Positions 7,591 to 14,175 of a stretch of DNA of 50,845 nucleotides are shown one piece after another. Origin of the DNA: a virus. How positions within the stretch are numbered: position 1 is the stretch's first letter; each line of letters begins with the position of its first letter. The stretch is taken from the IMG/VR virus record IMGVR_UViG_3300036854_000028, positions 1 to 50,845 of that record; one strand, 5' to 3'. The notes beneath the pieces are model-generated. The model was not told the origin of the DNA. It did no database searches and was given only the letters and a program-made list of their open reading frames with translations. The position numbers were made by a program, and so were the translations under genes.

Positions 7591-7880
7591 TGGCCAACTA
7601 CGTCGCGCCCATCATGGCGAAGCTCACCGACCTCCTGCCCGACTGCGAACCCGAGCTGGTCCGCTTCTACGCGCTGCTCATCCTGATCCGCGGTGTCAAC
7701 GCCGACGAGCGGGACGTACACGACGCGTGGGCGGTGTGGCGCGACATGACCAACCCGGGTCACCGGTCGCTGGTCCCGTTCGACGAGCTGACCGCGCAAG
7801 TCCAGGCGCTGGACGTACCGTACGCGCAGGCGATCCGCAAGGTAGCCGAGGAGGTGTGGGGTGCTGGCCCGAATCCGTAA
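7590..7880 (+). CDS. Conserved actinophage protein (DUF7701-like)
   Basis: ATG 7590 overlaps the preceding stop (TGATG) and gives 96 residues. The pattern ELVRFYALLILIRG, then VHDAWAVWRDMTNPGHRSLVPF, then a final YAQAIRKVAEEVW is common in actinophage genomes between lysis and tail genes (I recall it as DUF7701). It is probably helical and cytoplasmic. No catalytic motif is present and its job is unknown. A longer reading from 7452 is open but its N-terminal codon use looks non-coding. Confidence 0.6.
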   Translation: MANYVAPIMAKLTDLLPDCEPELVRFYALLILIRGVNADERDVHDAWAVWRDMTNPGHRSLVPFDELTAQVQALDVPYAQAIRKVAEEVWGAGPNP

Positions 7881-7923
7881 GGCGTTCGCCGGCGGAGGAG
7901 CAGTACCGGTAGGGGCACCATGA
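7861..7923 (+). CDS. Possible 20-residue leader peptide
   Basis: GTG 7861 opens a 20-codon frame beginning MLARIRKAFAGGGAVP that ends in an ATGA overlap with the holin-like gene at 7920. Short basic peptides of this kind sometimes precede phage membrane genes and couple translation. The overlap is the main support; it could be chance. Confidence 0.25.
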   Translation: MLARIRKAFAGGGAVPVGAP

Positions 7924-8177
7924 CCCAACCCATGCCGGATCCGAACACTGCGTCGGAGGAACCTCTCCTGACGATCGGCACGGTCGTCGCGTTCGCGTCG
8001 GCGGTCCTCGGTGTGCTGGTGGCGTTCGGGCTGCCGCTGACCGGCGATCAGCGCACCGCGATCCTCAGCGTCGTCGGGGTGGCCGCGCCGGTCGTGGTCG
8101 CGATTTGGGGCCGGCAGCGCGTGTACGCGCCAGCCAGCGTCGCGGCGCTCCTGGGCGGTAGCCGTGGCCAGCACTAG
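7920..8177 (+). CDS. Two-span membrane protein, holin candidate
   Basis: This 85-residue protein has two membrane segments (IGTVVAFASAVLGVLVAFGL and AILSVVGVAAPVVVAIWG) joined by the short turn LTGDQRT, with a short acidic N-terminus and a C-terminus that turns polar. Small proteins with this two-helix plan near lysis genes of actinophages are usually called holins or holin-associated. It overlaps the next gene by 14 bases. Confidence 0.6.
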   Translation: MTQPMPDPNTASEEPLLTIGTVVAFASAVLGVLVAFGLPLTGDQRTAILSVVGVAAPVVVAIWGRQRVYAPASVAALLGGSRGQH

Positions 8178-8514
8178 CATCTACCTGTTGCGTCACCTGT
8201 TGCGTCGCCTTGACCGTATTGAGCGGCTGCTCATCCAGATCGGACGGGCAGTGATCACTGAAGGAGAGATCGTGACTGACTTCCACGCCGAGCTGGACGC
8301 CGACCTGGCCGCGCTCGCCCAGCAGATCGCCGACGACGACGCGGACCTGGCGCGTGAGCTGGCTGACTTCTCGGCGGCGGTGGCGCCGAGGCTGAGCGAC
8401 GATGAGCGGGCGCAGCTGGCCGGGCTGGCGCAGCGTCTGGCGGACTTCCGGACGCAGATCGACCAGGTCGACCCGGCGCCGGCCGCGGAGACCGCGCCGG
8501 CACAGACCGCGTAG
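8164..8514 (+). CDS. Coiled-coil accessory protein after the holin-like gene
   Basis: GTG 8164 gives 116 residues: a basic helix (LLRHLLRRLDRIERLL) followed by a long acidic coiled coil (ADLAALAQQIADDDADLA) and an Ala/Pro tail. A second start, GTG 8272, has the better ribosome site (AAGGAG at 8261-8266) and would give only the 80-residue acidic part. Both products may be made. Role unknown; position suggests lysis or virion accessory function. A strong terminator follows. Confidence 0.55.
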   Translation: MASTSIYLLRHLLRRLDRIERLLIQIGRAVITEGEIVTDFHAELDADLAALAQQIADDDADLARELADFSAAVAPRLSDDERAQLAGLAQRLADFRTQIDQVDPAPAAETAPAQTA

Positions 8515-8533
8515 GTCGCGCCTGCATGCGATG

Positions 8534-8564
8534 CCGCCCCCGTGGCCTTCGGGCCCGGGGGCGG
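8534..8564. terminator. Bidirectional terminator
   Basis: CCGCCCCCG (8534-8542) pairs perfectly with CGGGGGCGG (8556-8564). It lies between the convergent genes ending at 8514 (+) and 8575 (-) and marks the end of the rightward lysis/accessory block. Confidence 0.7.
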
Positions 8565-8574
8565 TTCGTCGTCG

Positions 8575-8817
8575 TCAGGGCAGGGCATGCTCCGCCCGGC
8601 ACGCCTTCACGTAGTCGTCAAGCCACGCCGGCAGGCAGTGGCAGTCGGCCTCGTCGTAGTGGTGGTAGCCGATGCACCGGTCATCGACGCAGCCGCACTT
8701 GTCGCCCCGCCACTTCCCGTCCGGGAAGTAGTGACGGGTGTAGCCGGCGATCGTGGTCGGGATGTCGTAGCCCCAGTACTTGATGGTCTCGCGGGCCTGC
8801 TTGGTCAGGGTTGCCAT
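8575..8817 (-). CDS. Small Cys-rich hypothetical protein
   Basis: ATG 8817 has GAGGAG five bases upstream on the minus strand and gives 80 residues; ATG 8829 is too close to that site. The cluster CGCVDDRCIGYHHYDEADCHC suggests a zinc-binding knuckle. Its N-terminus is basic and helical. Similar Cys/His clusters occur in many actinophage orphans of unknown role. It is convergent with the lysis block. Confidence 0.55.
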   Translation of the reverse strand: MATLTKQARETIKYWGYDIPTTIAGYTRHYFPDGKWRGDKCGCVDDRCIGYHHYDEADCHCLPAWLDDYVKACRAEHALP

Positions 8818-8923
8818 CGATCTCCTCATTTGCTACGCTTGGCGGCACCGATCCGGTCCGATGAAGCCGATGCGCACGGTGGACTCGGCGGGGCGGCGCC
8901 ATAGCTCTGAGGCGGTGAGCGGT

Positions 8924-8972
8924 GCCGTTGTCCGGCTGGTGAGCCGCCACATCAGGTAGTTCGGACAACGGC
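8924..8972 (-). terminator. Inverted repeat at the end of a leftward gene
   Basis: GCCGTTGTCCG (8924-8934) and CGGACAACGGC (8962-8972) are perfect 11-bp complements with a 27-base spacer. The right arm lies in the last codons of the leftward gene ending at 8952, so this may end its transcript. The rest of 8830-8951 shows no gene. Confidence 0.4.
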
Positions 8973-9167
8973 GTACTTCAGGCCCCGCTTGGGCTTACCC
9001 TCAGCGTCGTTGCCGACCTCAGCCTCCAAGATCCGGCACGCTTCGCAGGTGACCCGCTCCACCCGCCAGGTCCCCTGCGTCTTGCGGTCCATCGACACGT
9101 CCAGCGGATGGCCGCACCCGGAGCACCCGGAGCACTCGTCGCGCTCCTCAGCCAGCAGCGCCAGCAC
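8952..9167 (-). CDS. Zinc-ribbon-like small protein
   Basis: This 71-residue leftward frame has GC-rich third positions and the Cys pairs CSGCSGC and CEAC, a zinc-ribbon pattern. ALLAEERDECSGC resembles the C-terminal part of actinophage tail-assembly-chaperone partners, as at 48899-49309 in this window. The start, GTG 9167, has no clear ribosome site and an in-frame stop lies just upstream, so it could be a shortened remnant. Function unknown. Confidence 0.5.
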   Translation of the reverse strand: MLALLAEERDECSGCSGCGHPLDVSMDRKTQGTWRVERVTCEACRILEAEVGNDAEGKPKRGLKYAVVRTT

Positions 9168-9275
9168 TGTGTTGGGTCAGGAGGTTGTATGCACGGCGTC
9201 CTGACGCCACGCGGCCCCGCGCAGAGTGAGTGTCGAGTGAGCAGAACCGTTGACAGCGGCCGGACACTTGAAGAT

Positions 9276-9455
9276 ATGACCAGCGAAAATCTTTCCGCCG
9301 TGTGCACCGCTGGCGACGACTTCCCCGCCTGCGACTTGTACGTCATGTGCCGTGACCCCAAGTGCCAGCACGAATGCCACGACGGCCAGGTCTTTTGCGA
9401 CGAGGCCGGGCGGCGCGGATGGTTCCCGAAGGACGAAACCCGGCTGCCCGGGTAG
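9276..9455 (+). CDS. Small Cys/His-rich hypothetical protein
   Basis: ATG 9276 gives 59 residues with strongly GC-rich third positions. It has five further Cys plus His after the first (CDLYVMCRDPKCQHECH), so zinc binding is likely. No ribosome site is evident; GTG 9237 in the same frame is an alternative start. It points right between leftward genes, so it probably has its own promoter; a TTGACA at 9250-9255 is badly placed for this start. Confidence 0.45.
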   Translation: MTSENLSAVCTAGDDFPACDLYVMCRDPKCQHECHDGQVFCDEAGRRGWFPKDETRLPG

Positions 9456-9563
9456 CTCCGTGTCAACAACGTCATGAACTACGACAACCTAGCGGTCCGC
9501 CCGGGCCGGACAGTCCGGGGCCGACCGGCTCAGCGTGACGTCCTGTCGTCGGGGCAGCCGCGC

Positions 9564-9944
9564 TCACAGCGCACCGCCCGGCCCGGAGTTGCCCTCGCCG
9601 AGCGGCCCGCGGGTCGGGTACTCCCGCTGCGGGAACTGCGCCAAGATCGCCTGACGCTGCTGCTCGCTCAGCTCCGCGTCGCGGTACCACGATGCCAACA
9701 GCTTCGCCGCCGTCTCCCGATGGATGTCCCCGAAGGAGCGCAGCGTCTGCACGGCGACGTGGACGATCGGGTCGCCCGGGGTGGCCGGGTGCGGAAGGCT
9801 CACCCCTGGCTGGTCGTCGTCCAGCGAGACCCCGGCGAGGCGTAGCACGTCATACGCGGCCTCGATCTCACCCAGCGCCGCCGCCAGGTGGTCACGCATC
9901 CGCTGCACAGCGCGGTCGAACTCGGGCAGATCAACGGTAGCCAC
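9564..9944 (-). CDS. Hypothetical protein, mainly helical
   Basis: GTG 9944 with GAGGAG upstream gives 126 residues. The first 45 are helical and charged, followed by a Pro-rich turn, another helical part (FGDIHRETAAKLLASWYRD) and a Gly/Pro-rich end. No recognised motif. The next 108 bases to the left (9456-9563) contain no gene that I can support. Confidence 0.5.
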   Translation of the reverse strand: MATVDLPEFDRAVQRMRDHLAAALGEIEAAYDVLRLAGVSLDDDQPGVSLPHPATPGDPIVHVAVQTLRSFGDIHRETAAKLLASWYRDAELSEQQRQAILAQFPQREYPTRGPLGEGNSGPGGAL

Positions 9945-10008
9945 GCGCTCTCCTCAGGTCTTGCGGTCAGGGCCGGCTCGTTCAGGACGGCGGGGGCGCC
10001 AGCGGGCG

Positions 10009-10152
10009 TCAGTGATACACCGCTGCTTGGCGTACCGCGTCGATGGTGGCGGAGATGATCCCCCCGACGAGCCACGCGACGAGGAGCGCGATGCCCACGA
10101 TGTACAGGTAGTCCCATTCGCGGCACCACCAGCGCCAGATCCGGGTCAGCAT
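10009..10152 (-). CDS. Single-span small membrane protein
   Basis: ATG 10152 follows GGAGGAGC and gives 47 residues: a short Trp/Arg-rich start (MLTRIWRWWCREWDYLY), one membrane span (IVGIALLVAWLVGGIISATI) and a short tail. It lies 14 bases after the stop of another tiny membrane gene, so the two form a small leftward operon. Function unknown; superinfection exclusion is one possibility but unproven. Confidence 0.5.
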   Translation of the reverse strand: MLTRIWRWWCREWDYLYIVGIALLVAWLVGGIISATIDAVRQAAVYH

Positions 10153-10166
10153 GTCGCTCCTCCTGG

Positions 10167-10286
10167 TCAGTGGGTGATGAGCCAGCCGACGCCGATGATC
10201 GCGGCGAGCAGGAGCACCGCGAGTAACGCGAGGCCGACGCGCCAGGCGAAGACCATCACCGGGTCGTCTTCGATGTGCTTTGTCAT
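10167..10286 (-). CDS. Single-span small membrane protein
   Basis: ATG 10286 with GGAG upstream gives 39 residues: a polar start (MTKHIEDDP), then one membrane span (VGLALLAVLLLAAIIGVGWL) ending ITH. It is transcribed leftward from the palindrome-rich region 10287-10634 and is the first gene of the pair. Confidence 0.5.
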   Translation of the reverse strand: MTKHIEDDPVMVFAWRVGLALLAVLLLAAIIGVGWLITH

Positions 10287-10634
10287 CACGTCTCCGCGTC
10301 TCCGATTGTGGGGGGGGCACCGACGGGCCGGGGCTGCGATGTCCACCGACCCGCCGGGCGTCTGCGGGGCCGCGCGGTGGGCGAACGAGCCCTTGTGGTC
10401 AAGTAGCGCCCACCGCGCGGCTGCGGGGTGCGTGGCGGCCCGGACCTCAGGGAGGCCCCGGCGGACAGCTCGTCGGACCGGGCCGCCGCGCGGTGGGACA
10501 TGCCTCCCAAGTGCCAACCCGGGAGGAGACCCTTGTGGGATGATGCCATGGTAACCATGGTTAGTCTACCTACCCTTGCAAGCCTTCGGACGGTGGTGAT
10601 CTACTTGACGGGCCAACCCGGGAGCGCCATCACC
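10287..10634. promoter_or_regulatory. Divergent control region with several inverted and direct repeats
   Basis: No gene is supported here. A perfect 14-bp inverted repeat (CCGCGCGGTGGGCG at 10370-10383, complement at 10407-10420) has a 23-base loop. GCCGCGCGGTGGG is repeated at 10369-10381 and 10485-10497, each copy followed by CCCTTGTGG. CCTCCC and GGGAGG pair at 10503-10526. CCATGGT-A-ACCATGG is an operator-like palindrome at 10546-10560, followed by a possible -10 box TAGTCT at about 10563. It separates leftward membrane genes from the GntR-type gene. Confidence 0.5.
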
Positions 10635-10859
10635 GTGCCCACCAGCAAGCCCTTATATCAGACGGTCGTCGACGACATCCGCGGTCAGATCCGCGACGGT
10701 GTCCTCCGACCGGGTGACAAGCTGCCCACCAAGCGGGAGATGTGCGTGCAGTACGGCGTGTCCGGGCAGGTCATCGACGCTGCGATGATGGTGCTTCGGC
10801 TCGACGGTACGGTCGAGGGTATCCAGGGCAAGGGAATCTACGTCGCGGGCCGACCCTGA
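10635..10859 (+). CDS. GntR-family winged-helix regulator (short form)
   Basis: From GTG 10635 the protein is 74 residues and almost entirely one GntR winged-helix domain: PLYQTVVDDIRGQIRDGVL, then GDKLPTKREMCVQYGVS and a wing with GIQGKGIYVA. There is no effector domain, as in small plasmid and phage GntR proteins. ATG 10548 is an in-frame alternative, but it lies inside the palindrome 10546-10560, the likely operator. It probably controls its own gene and the divergent small membrane genes. Confidence 0.72.
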   Translation: MPTSKPLYQTVVDDIRGQIRDGVLRPGDKLPTKREMCVQYGVSGQVIDAAMMVLRLDGTVEGIQGKGIYVAGRP

Positions 10860-10906
10860 CCGATCATCCGAGTAGCCCCGTGGACACGACCCGTCACACT
10901 GCTCGC

Positions 10907-11254
10907 GTGAGCACCCCACACGAACCCGACGAGTGGACGCGCGCCGAACCCCTCGGCCCCATGCCACCACCCCAGCCGCCGATCTCCGGCGTCCCGATGC
11001 CGTACTACCCGCCGCCACCCCCGGAGTACCAGCAGCCCCCGGCGGCGCAGTACGTGCCCATGCCCCCGCCGCCGCCCCAGCAGATCACCTACGTCCAGCC
11101 GGTCGCCCGCAGGGGACTGACCGGGCCACACGCTGCCATCTACATCACGCTGATCGTCGTCGGTGTGCTGGTCGTCCTGCCGGTGCTGTGCTGCCTCGGC
11201 CTCGGCCTGATCGGCGCGATCGGAGGTGCGGCGCATCCGTATCCGACCCCGTAA
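10907..11254 (+). CDS. Proline-rich, C-terminally anchored membrane protein
   Basis: GTG 10907 gives 115 residues (GTG 10880 would add nine). Residues 1-70 are Pro/Tyr/Gln-rich and probably disordered (PYYPPPPPEYQQPP). A single hydrophobic segment follows (IYITLIVVGVLVVLPVLCCL) and a Gly-rich end. Similar layouts occur in small actinobacterial membrane proteins. Possibly expressed in the lysogen, given its place beside the integrase; this is inference. Confidence 0.5.
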   Translation: MSTPHEPDEWTRAEPLGPMPPPQPPISGVPMPYYPPPPPEYQQPPAAQYVPMPPPPPQQITYVQPVARRGLTGPHAAIYITLIVVGVLVVLPVLCCLGLGLIGAIGGAAHPYPTP

Positions 11255-11394
11255 CCCGATCAGGTGACACCTGTAGCGCTGCGTGCGCGGCCGGCGATAT
11301 CCACGGTGGGGCCCCGGAGACCTGATAGACGCGCGACCGGGGAGTCTGCTCAGACCCCGCACCTGCCCGGCTCGCCTCGATCCCGAGGAGAGCC
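11255..11394. promoter_or_regulatory. Intergenic gap with palindrome and hairpin
   Basis: CAGGTG-A-CACCTG at 11261-11273 is a perfect 13-bp palindrome. GTCTG (11344-11348) pairs with CAGAC (11351-11355), extended by GGG/CCC across a bulged A, giving a terminator-like hairpin. GAGGAGAG just before 11395 is the ribosome site of the next gene. Confidence 0.35.
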
Positions 11395-11691
11395 ATGTCC
11401 GACGAGTTGGCGGGCGACGAGCTGGCGGCCGTGATCCTGGTACCAGACGTCGAGCAGGACCGGTGGCTGGCCCGCTGCATGGACCACATCGAACGCTGCG
11501 GCTACCGGCTGGCGGCGATCGTGCGGCGCTGGGAGGACGCCCATCGGCTGATCGGCGCCGGGCAGGTCCAGGTCGTCGTCGTGGCCCGCCCGGAGCACAT
11601 CCCGCCGCAGCGGGTACCGCGGTTCGAGGTGGCCGGGGAAGAGGGGCCGGCGCTGACCCGCCGCCAGCGCCGGCCCCGGCCGATCAGCTGA
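11395..11691 (+). CDS. Small protein resembling a resolvase N-terminal region
   Basis: This 98-residue protein has a strong ribosome site. The pattern of a first strand (AVILVPD), a helix with IERCGYRLAAIVRRW, and a strand VQVVVVARPEHI recalls the first beta-alpha-beta units of serine recombinases, but the catalytic Ser and the rest of the domain are missing. It converges with, and overlaps by 8 bases, the integrase gene. Function unknown. Confidence 0.45.
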   Translation: MSDELAGDELAAVILVPDVEQDRWLARCMDHIERCGYRLAAIVRRWEDAHRLIGAGQVQVVVVARPEHIPPQRVPRFEVAGEEGPALTRRQRRPRPIS

Positions 11692-12553
11692 ACCTCGGCA
11701 GCGTTTCCCGGGCGGCGCGCTGCTGCGCGAGGGTCGCCTGCGTATAGATCTGCGTCGACTGAAGGGAGGCGTGGCCAAGGATCTCCTGGGTGACCCGGGC
11801 GTCGCGGTACGCGGCCTGCACGGTGACGCCGAGCCAGTGCCGCATCCGATGCAGGGCGACCCCGGGCATGCCGAGGCGGCGGCGGAAGTACACCGCCGAG
11901 CGGATGGAGATGTACTTGCGGTCGGCGCGCTCGCCCGTGCGTGGGTCTATGGCGATCGGCCCGGGCGGCAGGTCCCGCACGGCCTCCCACACGGCCGGAT
12001 CGGTGTCGTGCCAGCGCGGCTTGCCGCCTTTGCCTCGCACGACCAGCAGCCGTTCCTGCGTGATGTGCTCGCGGTCCAGGCCGGCGATCTCGCAGCACCG
12101 CAGGCCCTGGTAGGCGGCGATCAGGGACCAGAGCCGGTACGGCTCGATCGCCTCGGTGAGGATCCGGCGCAGCTGCTCGTGCTCGATGGGTCGGGCGATC
12201 CCCCGCGGCGCCCGTGGCTTGGGTGGCATGTACCGCATCGGGTTGTCCCCGCCCAGCCACGGGTCGTCGACGTCGAAGGAGCGCGCGTAGAACGAGGCGA
12301 GGGCTCCATAGTACGTCTCCTGGCTGGACAGCTGGCAGTCGTCGCGGTAGACGAGCGGGATCAGCTCGTCGGCGTTGGCCCGTTCGAGGCCGAACGGGAG
12401 CTGCTGATCCATGCGGGTGAGGATGTCGCGGCGACCATCGACGGTCGCCGCTGAACATCTGGCTTCTGGGCTAGCCAGCCACCTGAGGTATCGCTCCAGC
12501 ACTGTCATTTCCTGATCGTCCGACTGCGGCTCGTGAGAATGTGATCGGGTCAT
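11684..12553 (-). CDS. int: Tyrosine site-specific integrase
   Basis: This 289-residue protein has a SAM-like N-terminal domain (about residues 15-95) and a catalytic domain (about 115-285). The active-site residues are all visible: Arg152 in GLRCCEIAGL, Lys175 in VRGKGGKPR, His235 and Arg238 in LHRMRHWLG, His261 in LGHASLQST and the nucleophile Tyr270 in TQIYTQA. It integrates and, with the excisionase, excises the phage. Its start overlaps the stop of the repressor gene (TGATG), so both are made from one leftward message. No space is left downstream for attP, because the 3' end overlaps a convergent gene. Confidence 0.92.
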   Translation of the reverse strand: MTRSHSHEPQSDDQEMTVLERYLRWLASPEARCSAATVDGRRDILTRMDQQLPFGLERANADELIPLVYRDDCQLSSQETYYGALASFYARSFDVDDPWLGGDNPMRYMPPKPRAPRGIARPIEHEQLRRILTEAIEPYRLWSLIAAYQGLRCCEIAGLDREHITQERLLVVRGKGGKPRWHDTDPAVWEAVRDLPPGPIAIDPRTGERADRKYISIRSAVYFRRRLGMPGVALHRMRHWLGVTVQAAYRDARVTQEILGHASLQSTQIYTQATLAQQRAARETLPRFS

Positions 12554-13044
12554 CAGGCGGCATCCCGGTTGCGGCCCGGCCGGATTGGCGCCGGTCGGCG
12601 GTGGCGGGGGGACTGGACGGGGATGCCGGGGTGGCTGGGCGGCCGGTTGTCAGCGGGCCGGACACGATCGGGGGAGCCCGAAGGGCCTGACCTTGCGGCC
12701 GGCCGCACCCTCGCAAGCGTAGGTTGCGAGGCTTTCCCCGTGCCGGATGCCGAAGGTCCGGTCGGCCGATAGACACCGGCCATGCAGGGGCCGGCGAGTA
12801 GCCATCCGTAGTCGACGCCGGTCCGCTCGGCGATCCGGGCGGCGATCTCGACTAGGCGTCGAGGCTGGGCGTTCTCCAGTTCCCAGAGGCGCCATGACGC
12901 TGCCGGCACGCCGCATGCGAGTGCGGCCTCTTTGATGTTCCACCCCATCCGCCAGCGCACCAGTGCGAGGCGCGCGGCGAAGCTCTCATCCGTCGGGATC
13001 CACGGCGGGGTCTCGACCGGGTTCCCCAGGACTTCGGCTGTCAT
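12553..13044 (-). CDS. Immunity repressor, HTH domain with long disordered C-terminal tail
   Basis: ATG 13044 gives 163 residues. Residues about 20-85 form a Cro/CI-type HTH (RLALVRWRMGWNIKEAALAC, then PAASWRLWELE). Residues 87-163 are Pro/Arg/Ser-rich, disordered and end in RNRDAA. The gene is upstream of, and overlaps, the integrase. A perfect inverted repeat with a 7-bp spacer sits in the codons for residues about 105-112, just after the folded domain. This is the architecture of integration-dependent immunity switches, where attP lies in the repressor gene and integration removes a destabilising tail. The start codon lies six bases after a -10 box, so the message may be leaderless. Confidence 0.8.
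   Translation of the reverse strand: MTAEVLGNPVETPPWIPTDESFAARLALVRWRMGWNIKEAALACGVPAASWRLWELENAQPRRLVEIAARIAERTGVDYGWLLAGPCMAGVYRPTGPSASGTGKASQPTLARVRPAARSGPSGSPDRVRPADNRPPSHPGIPVQSPRHRRPAPIRPGRNRDAA
12709..12731. promoter_or_regulatory. attP: Candidate attP core inside the repressor gene
   Basis: CCTCGCAA (12709-12716), spacer GCGTAGG (12717-12723) and TTGCGAGG (12724-12731) form a perfect inverted repeat of 8-bp arms around 7 bp. This is the geometry of a tyrosine-recombinase core site: two arm-binding sites flanking the strand-exchange overlap. It lies just past the folded part of the repressor. No host sequence is present to test it, so the call is inference. Confidence 0.45.
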
Positions 13045-13137
13045 GCCAACAGGATACCGGGTATGACACATCAGGCAACATATCTGGCATGAACCTGTCC
13101 TTGACACAGCTTTCTGAGTCAGAGTACCTTCATGTCC
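13045..13137. promoter_or_regulatory. Divergent leaderless promoters of the lysogeny switch
   Basis: Rightward: TTGACA (13101-13106), 18 bases, TACCTT (13125-13130), with ATG 13138 at the expected transcription start. Leftward: -35 TTGCCT (13073-13078) and -10 TATCCT (13051-13056), 16 bases apart, six bases before ATG 13044. TGACACAGCTT is repeated at 13102-13112 and 13139-13149, covering the rightward -35 box and the start codon, and TGACACA recurs at 13064-13070. The copies are operator or excisionase-site candidates. Confidence 0.6.
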
Positions 13138-13326
13138 ATGACACAGCTTCCCGAGCTTATGACGCCAGCGGAGGTAGCGGAAGCCCTCCGGCTCAGCGAC
13201 GAGACGATCCATCGCTGGGCGCGCATCGGGAAACTTCCGCACGTCGATGTCCTGGGCGTCAAGCGCTTCCGCCGTGAGGACGTCGAGGCGATCCTGCGCG
13301 GCGAGACCCCGGCGAGCGCCGCATGA
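13138..13326 (+). CDS. Excisionase/Cro-like HTH protein
   Basis: From ATG 13138 this is 62 residues (ATG 13132 adds two). MTPAEVAEALRLSDETIHRW followed by IGKLPHVDVLGVKRFRREDV is a MerR-type helix-turn-helix (HTH_17) with wing, the usual form of actinophage excisionases. It is transcribed away from the repressor and is the first gene of the rightward early operon. It could act as the Xis partner of the integrase, as the Cro-like lytic regulator, or both. Confidence 0.72.
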   Translation: MTQLPELMTPAEVAEALRLSDETIHRWARIGKLPHVDVLGVKRFRREDVEAILRGETPASAA

Positions 13327-13814
13327 GCGCCGCGTCGTATGTCCGCCAGCAGGCCCGCCGCGTCGAGGTAGCCGCCCGCGCTCGACGTACGCGGCCCAGC
13401 GACCGCCGCGACCTACCTGCGGGCCATCAGCTTTACGTCTACTGGGGCGGCATGCCCGGCGAATGCGGCGCTGAGTGCTCGTGTGGACTGGCGTTCGATG
13501 GCTTCGACCGCCTCGGTGAAGCGGTGAACCTGGTCGATCGGCACATCGCCATTTGTCGCGGCGCACGCCCGGATCACGCCGCCCGGGCGGTTGACATCCG
13601 CAACTGCTTCCCTGACGCACCACGAGGCGGCCGTCCGGTCCACACCGGCAGCGAGCGCAAGACGCCGTCAATGAGCATGGCGGTGCGCATCTGCGGCTAC
13701 TACGAGACGGGCCGCAAGGACATGACGCCGCGGCAGCGCCGCCGCGCATACAAGAAGTACCGGCGCGCCGAGCGCCGCCGGGCTGAACTGGCGGAGCTCG
13801 GCGGTGCGGCATGA
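13323..13814 (+). CDS. Hypothetical early protein, basic C-terminus
   Basis: ATG 13323 overlaps the excisionase stop (ATGA) and gives 163 residues. It has Cys residues in GECGAECSCGLAFDG and a strongly basic C-terminal helix (TPRQRRRAYKKYRRAERRR) that could bind nucleic acid. No family recognised. Confidence 0.55.
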   Translation: MSAASYVRQQARRVEVAARARRTRPSDRRDLPAGHQLYVYWGGMPGECGAECSCGLAFDGFDRLGEAVNLVDRHIAICRGARPDHAARAVDIRNCFPDAPRGGRPVHTGSERKTPSMSMAVRICGYYETGRKDMTPRQRRRAYKKYRRAERRRAELAELGGAA

Positions 13815-13960
13815 ACCTGAAGCCCCCGCCGCGTCCGCGTCCCGGTCCCGATCCGGATCGCAACCCCTTCGGCCGGACCTGCGGCCTGACGCTGCTCGCC
13901 CTCCCGGTACTGCTGCCGCTCGTCGCGTGGCACTGGCTGCGGGCCTGGTGGTCCGCGTGA
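13811..13960 (+). CDS. Tiny proline-rich membrane protein
   Basis: ATG 13811 overlaps the previous stop and gives 49 residues: a Pro/Arg/Asp-rich start, then a hydrophobic segment (CGLTLLALPVLLPLVAWHWL) and the ending WWSA. It is the first of several coupled tiny membrane or proline-rich genes. Function unknown. Confidence 0.45.
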   Translation: MNLKPPPRPRPGPDPDRNPFGRTCGLTLLALPVLLPLVAWHWLRAWWSA

Positions 13961-14175
13961 CCCGCCCGCCACGCCCGCCGCGCAATCCGACCGGAGGCCG
14001 CCGGACCGGAGGAGGCAACGCTGGCCGCGGCCCCGGACGCGCGGGCCGGTCGGGCACCAGTCCGCCGCCCGGGATGCGGCCTCCAGGGAAAGACAGCGCC
14101 GGCTGCGCGTTGCTCGCGCTCGCCGCCGCCGCCACGCCGGTGGCCGTGCTGATGCTGATGCTGGCGGTCCGGTGA
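13957..14175 (+). CDS. Small proline/glycine-rich membrane protein
   Basis: GTG 13957 in a GTGA overlap gives 72 residues. The first 48 are Pro/Gly/Arg-rich and disordered; a single hydrophobic segment follows (CALLALAAAATPVAVLMLML) and it ends AVR. Its plan matches its upstream neighbour. Function unknown. Confidence 0.45.
   Translation: MTRPPRPPRNPTGGRRTGGGNAGRGPGRAGRSGTSPPPGMRPPGKDSAGCALLALAAAATPVAVLMLMLAVR

Noticed and set aside
9250-9279. Promoter TTGACA with a -10 at about 9273
   Set aside because: The -10-like GATATG would overlap the start codon at 9276 and place transcription after it.
12709-12731. Anticodon arm of a tRNA as attB match
   Set aside because: The stem with a 7-base loop invited this reading, but neither strand has T at loop position 33, so it is kept only as a recombinase core candidate.
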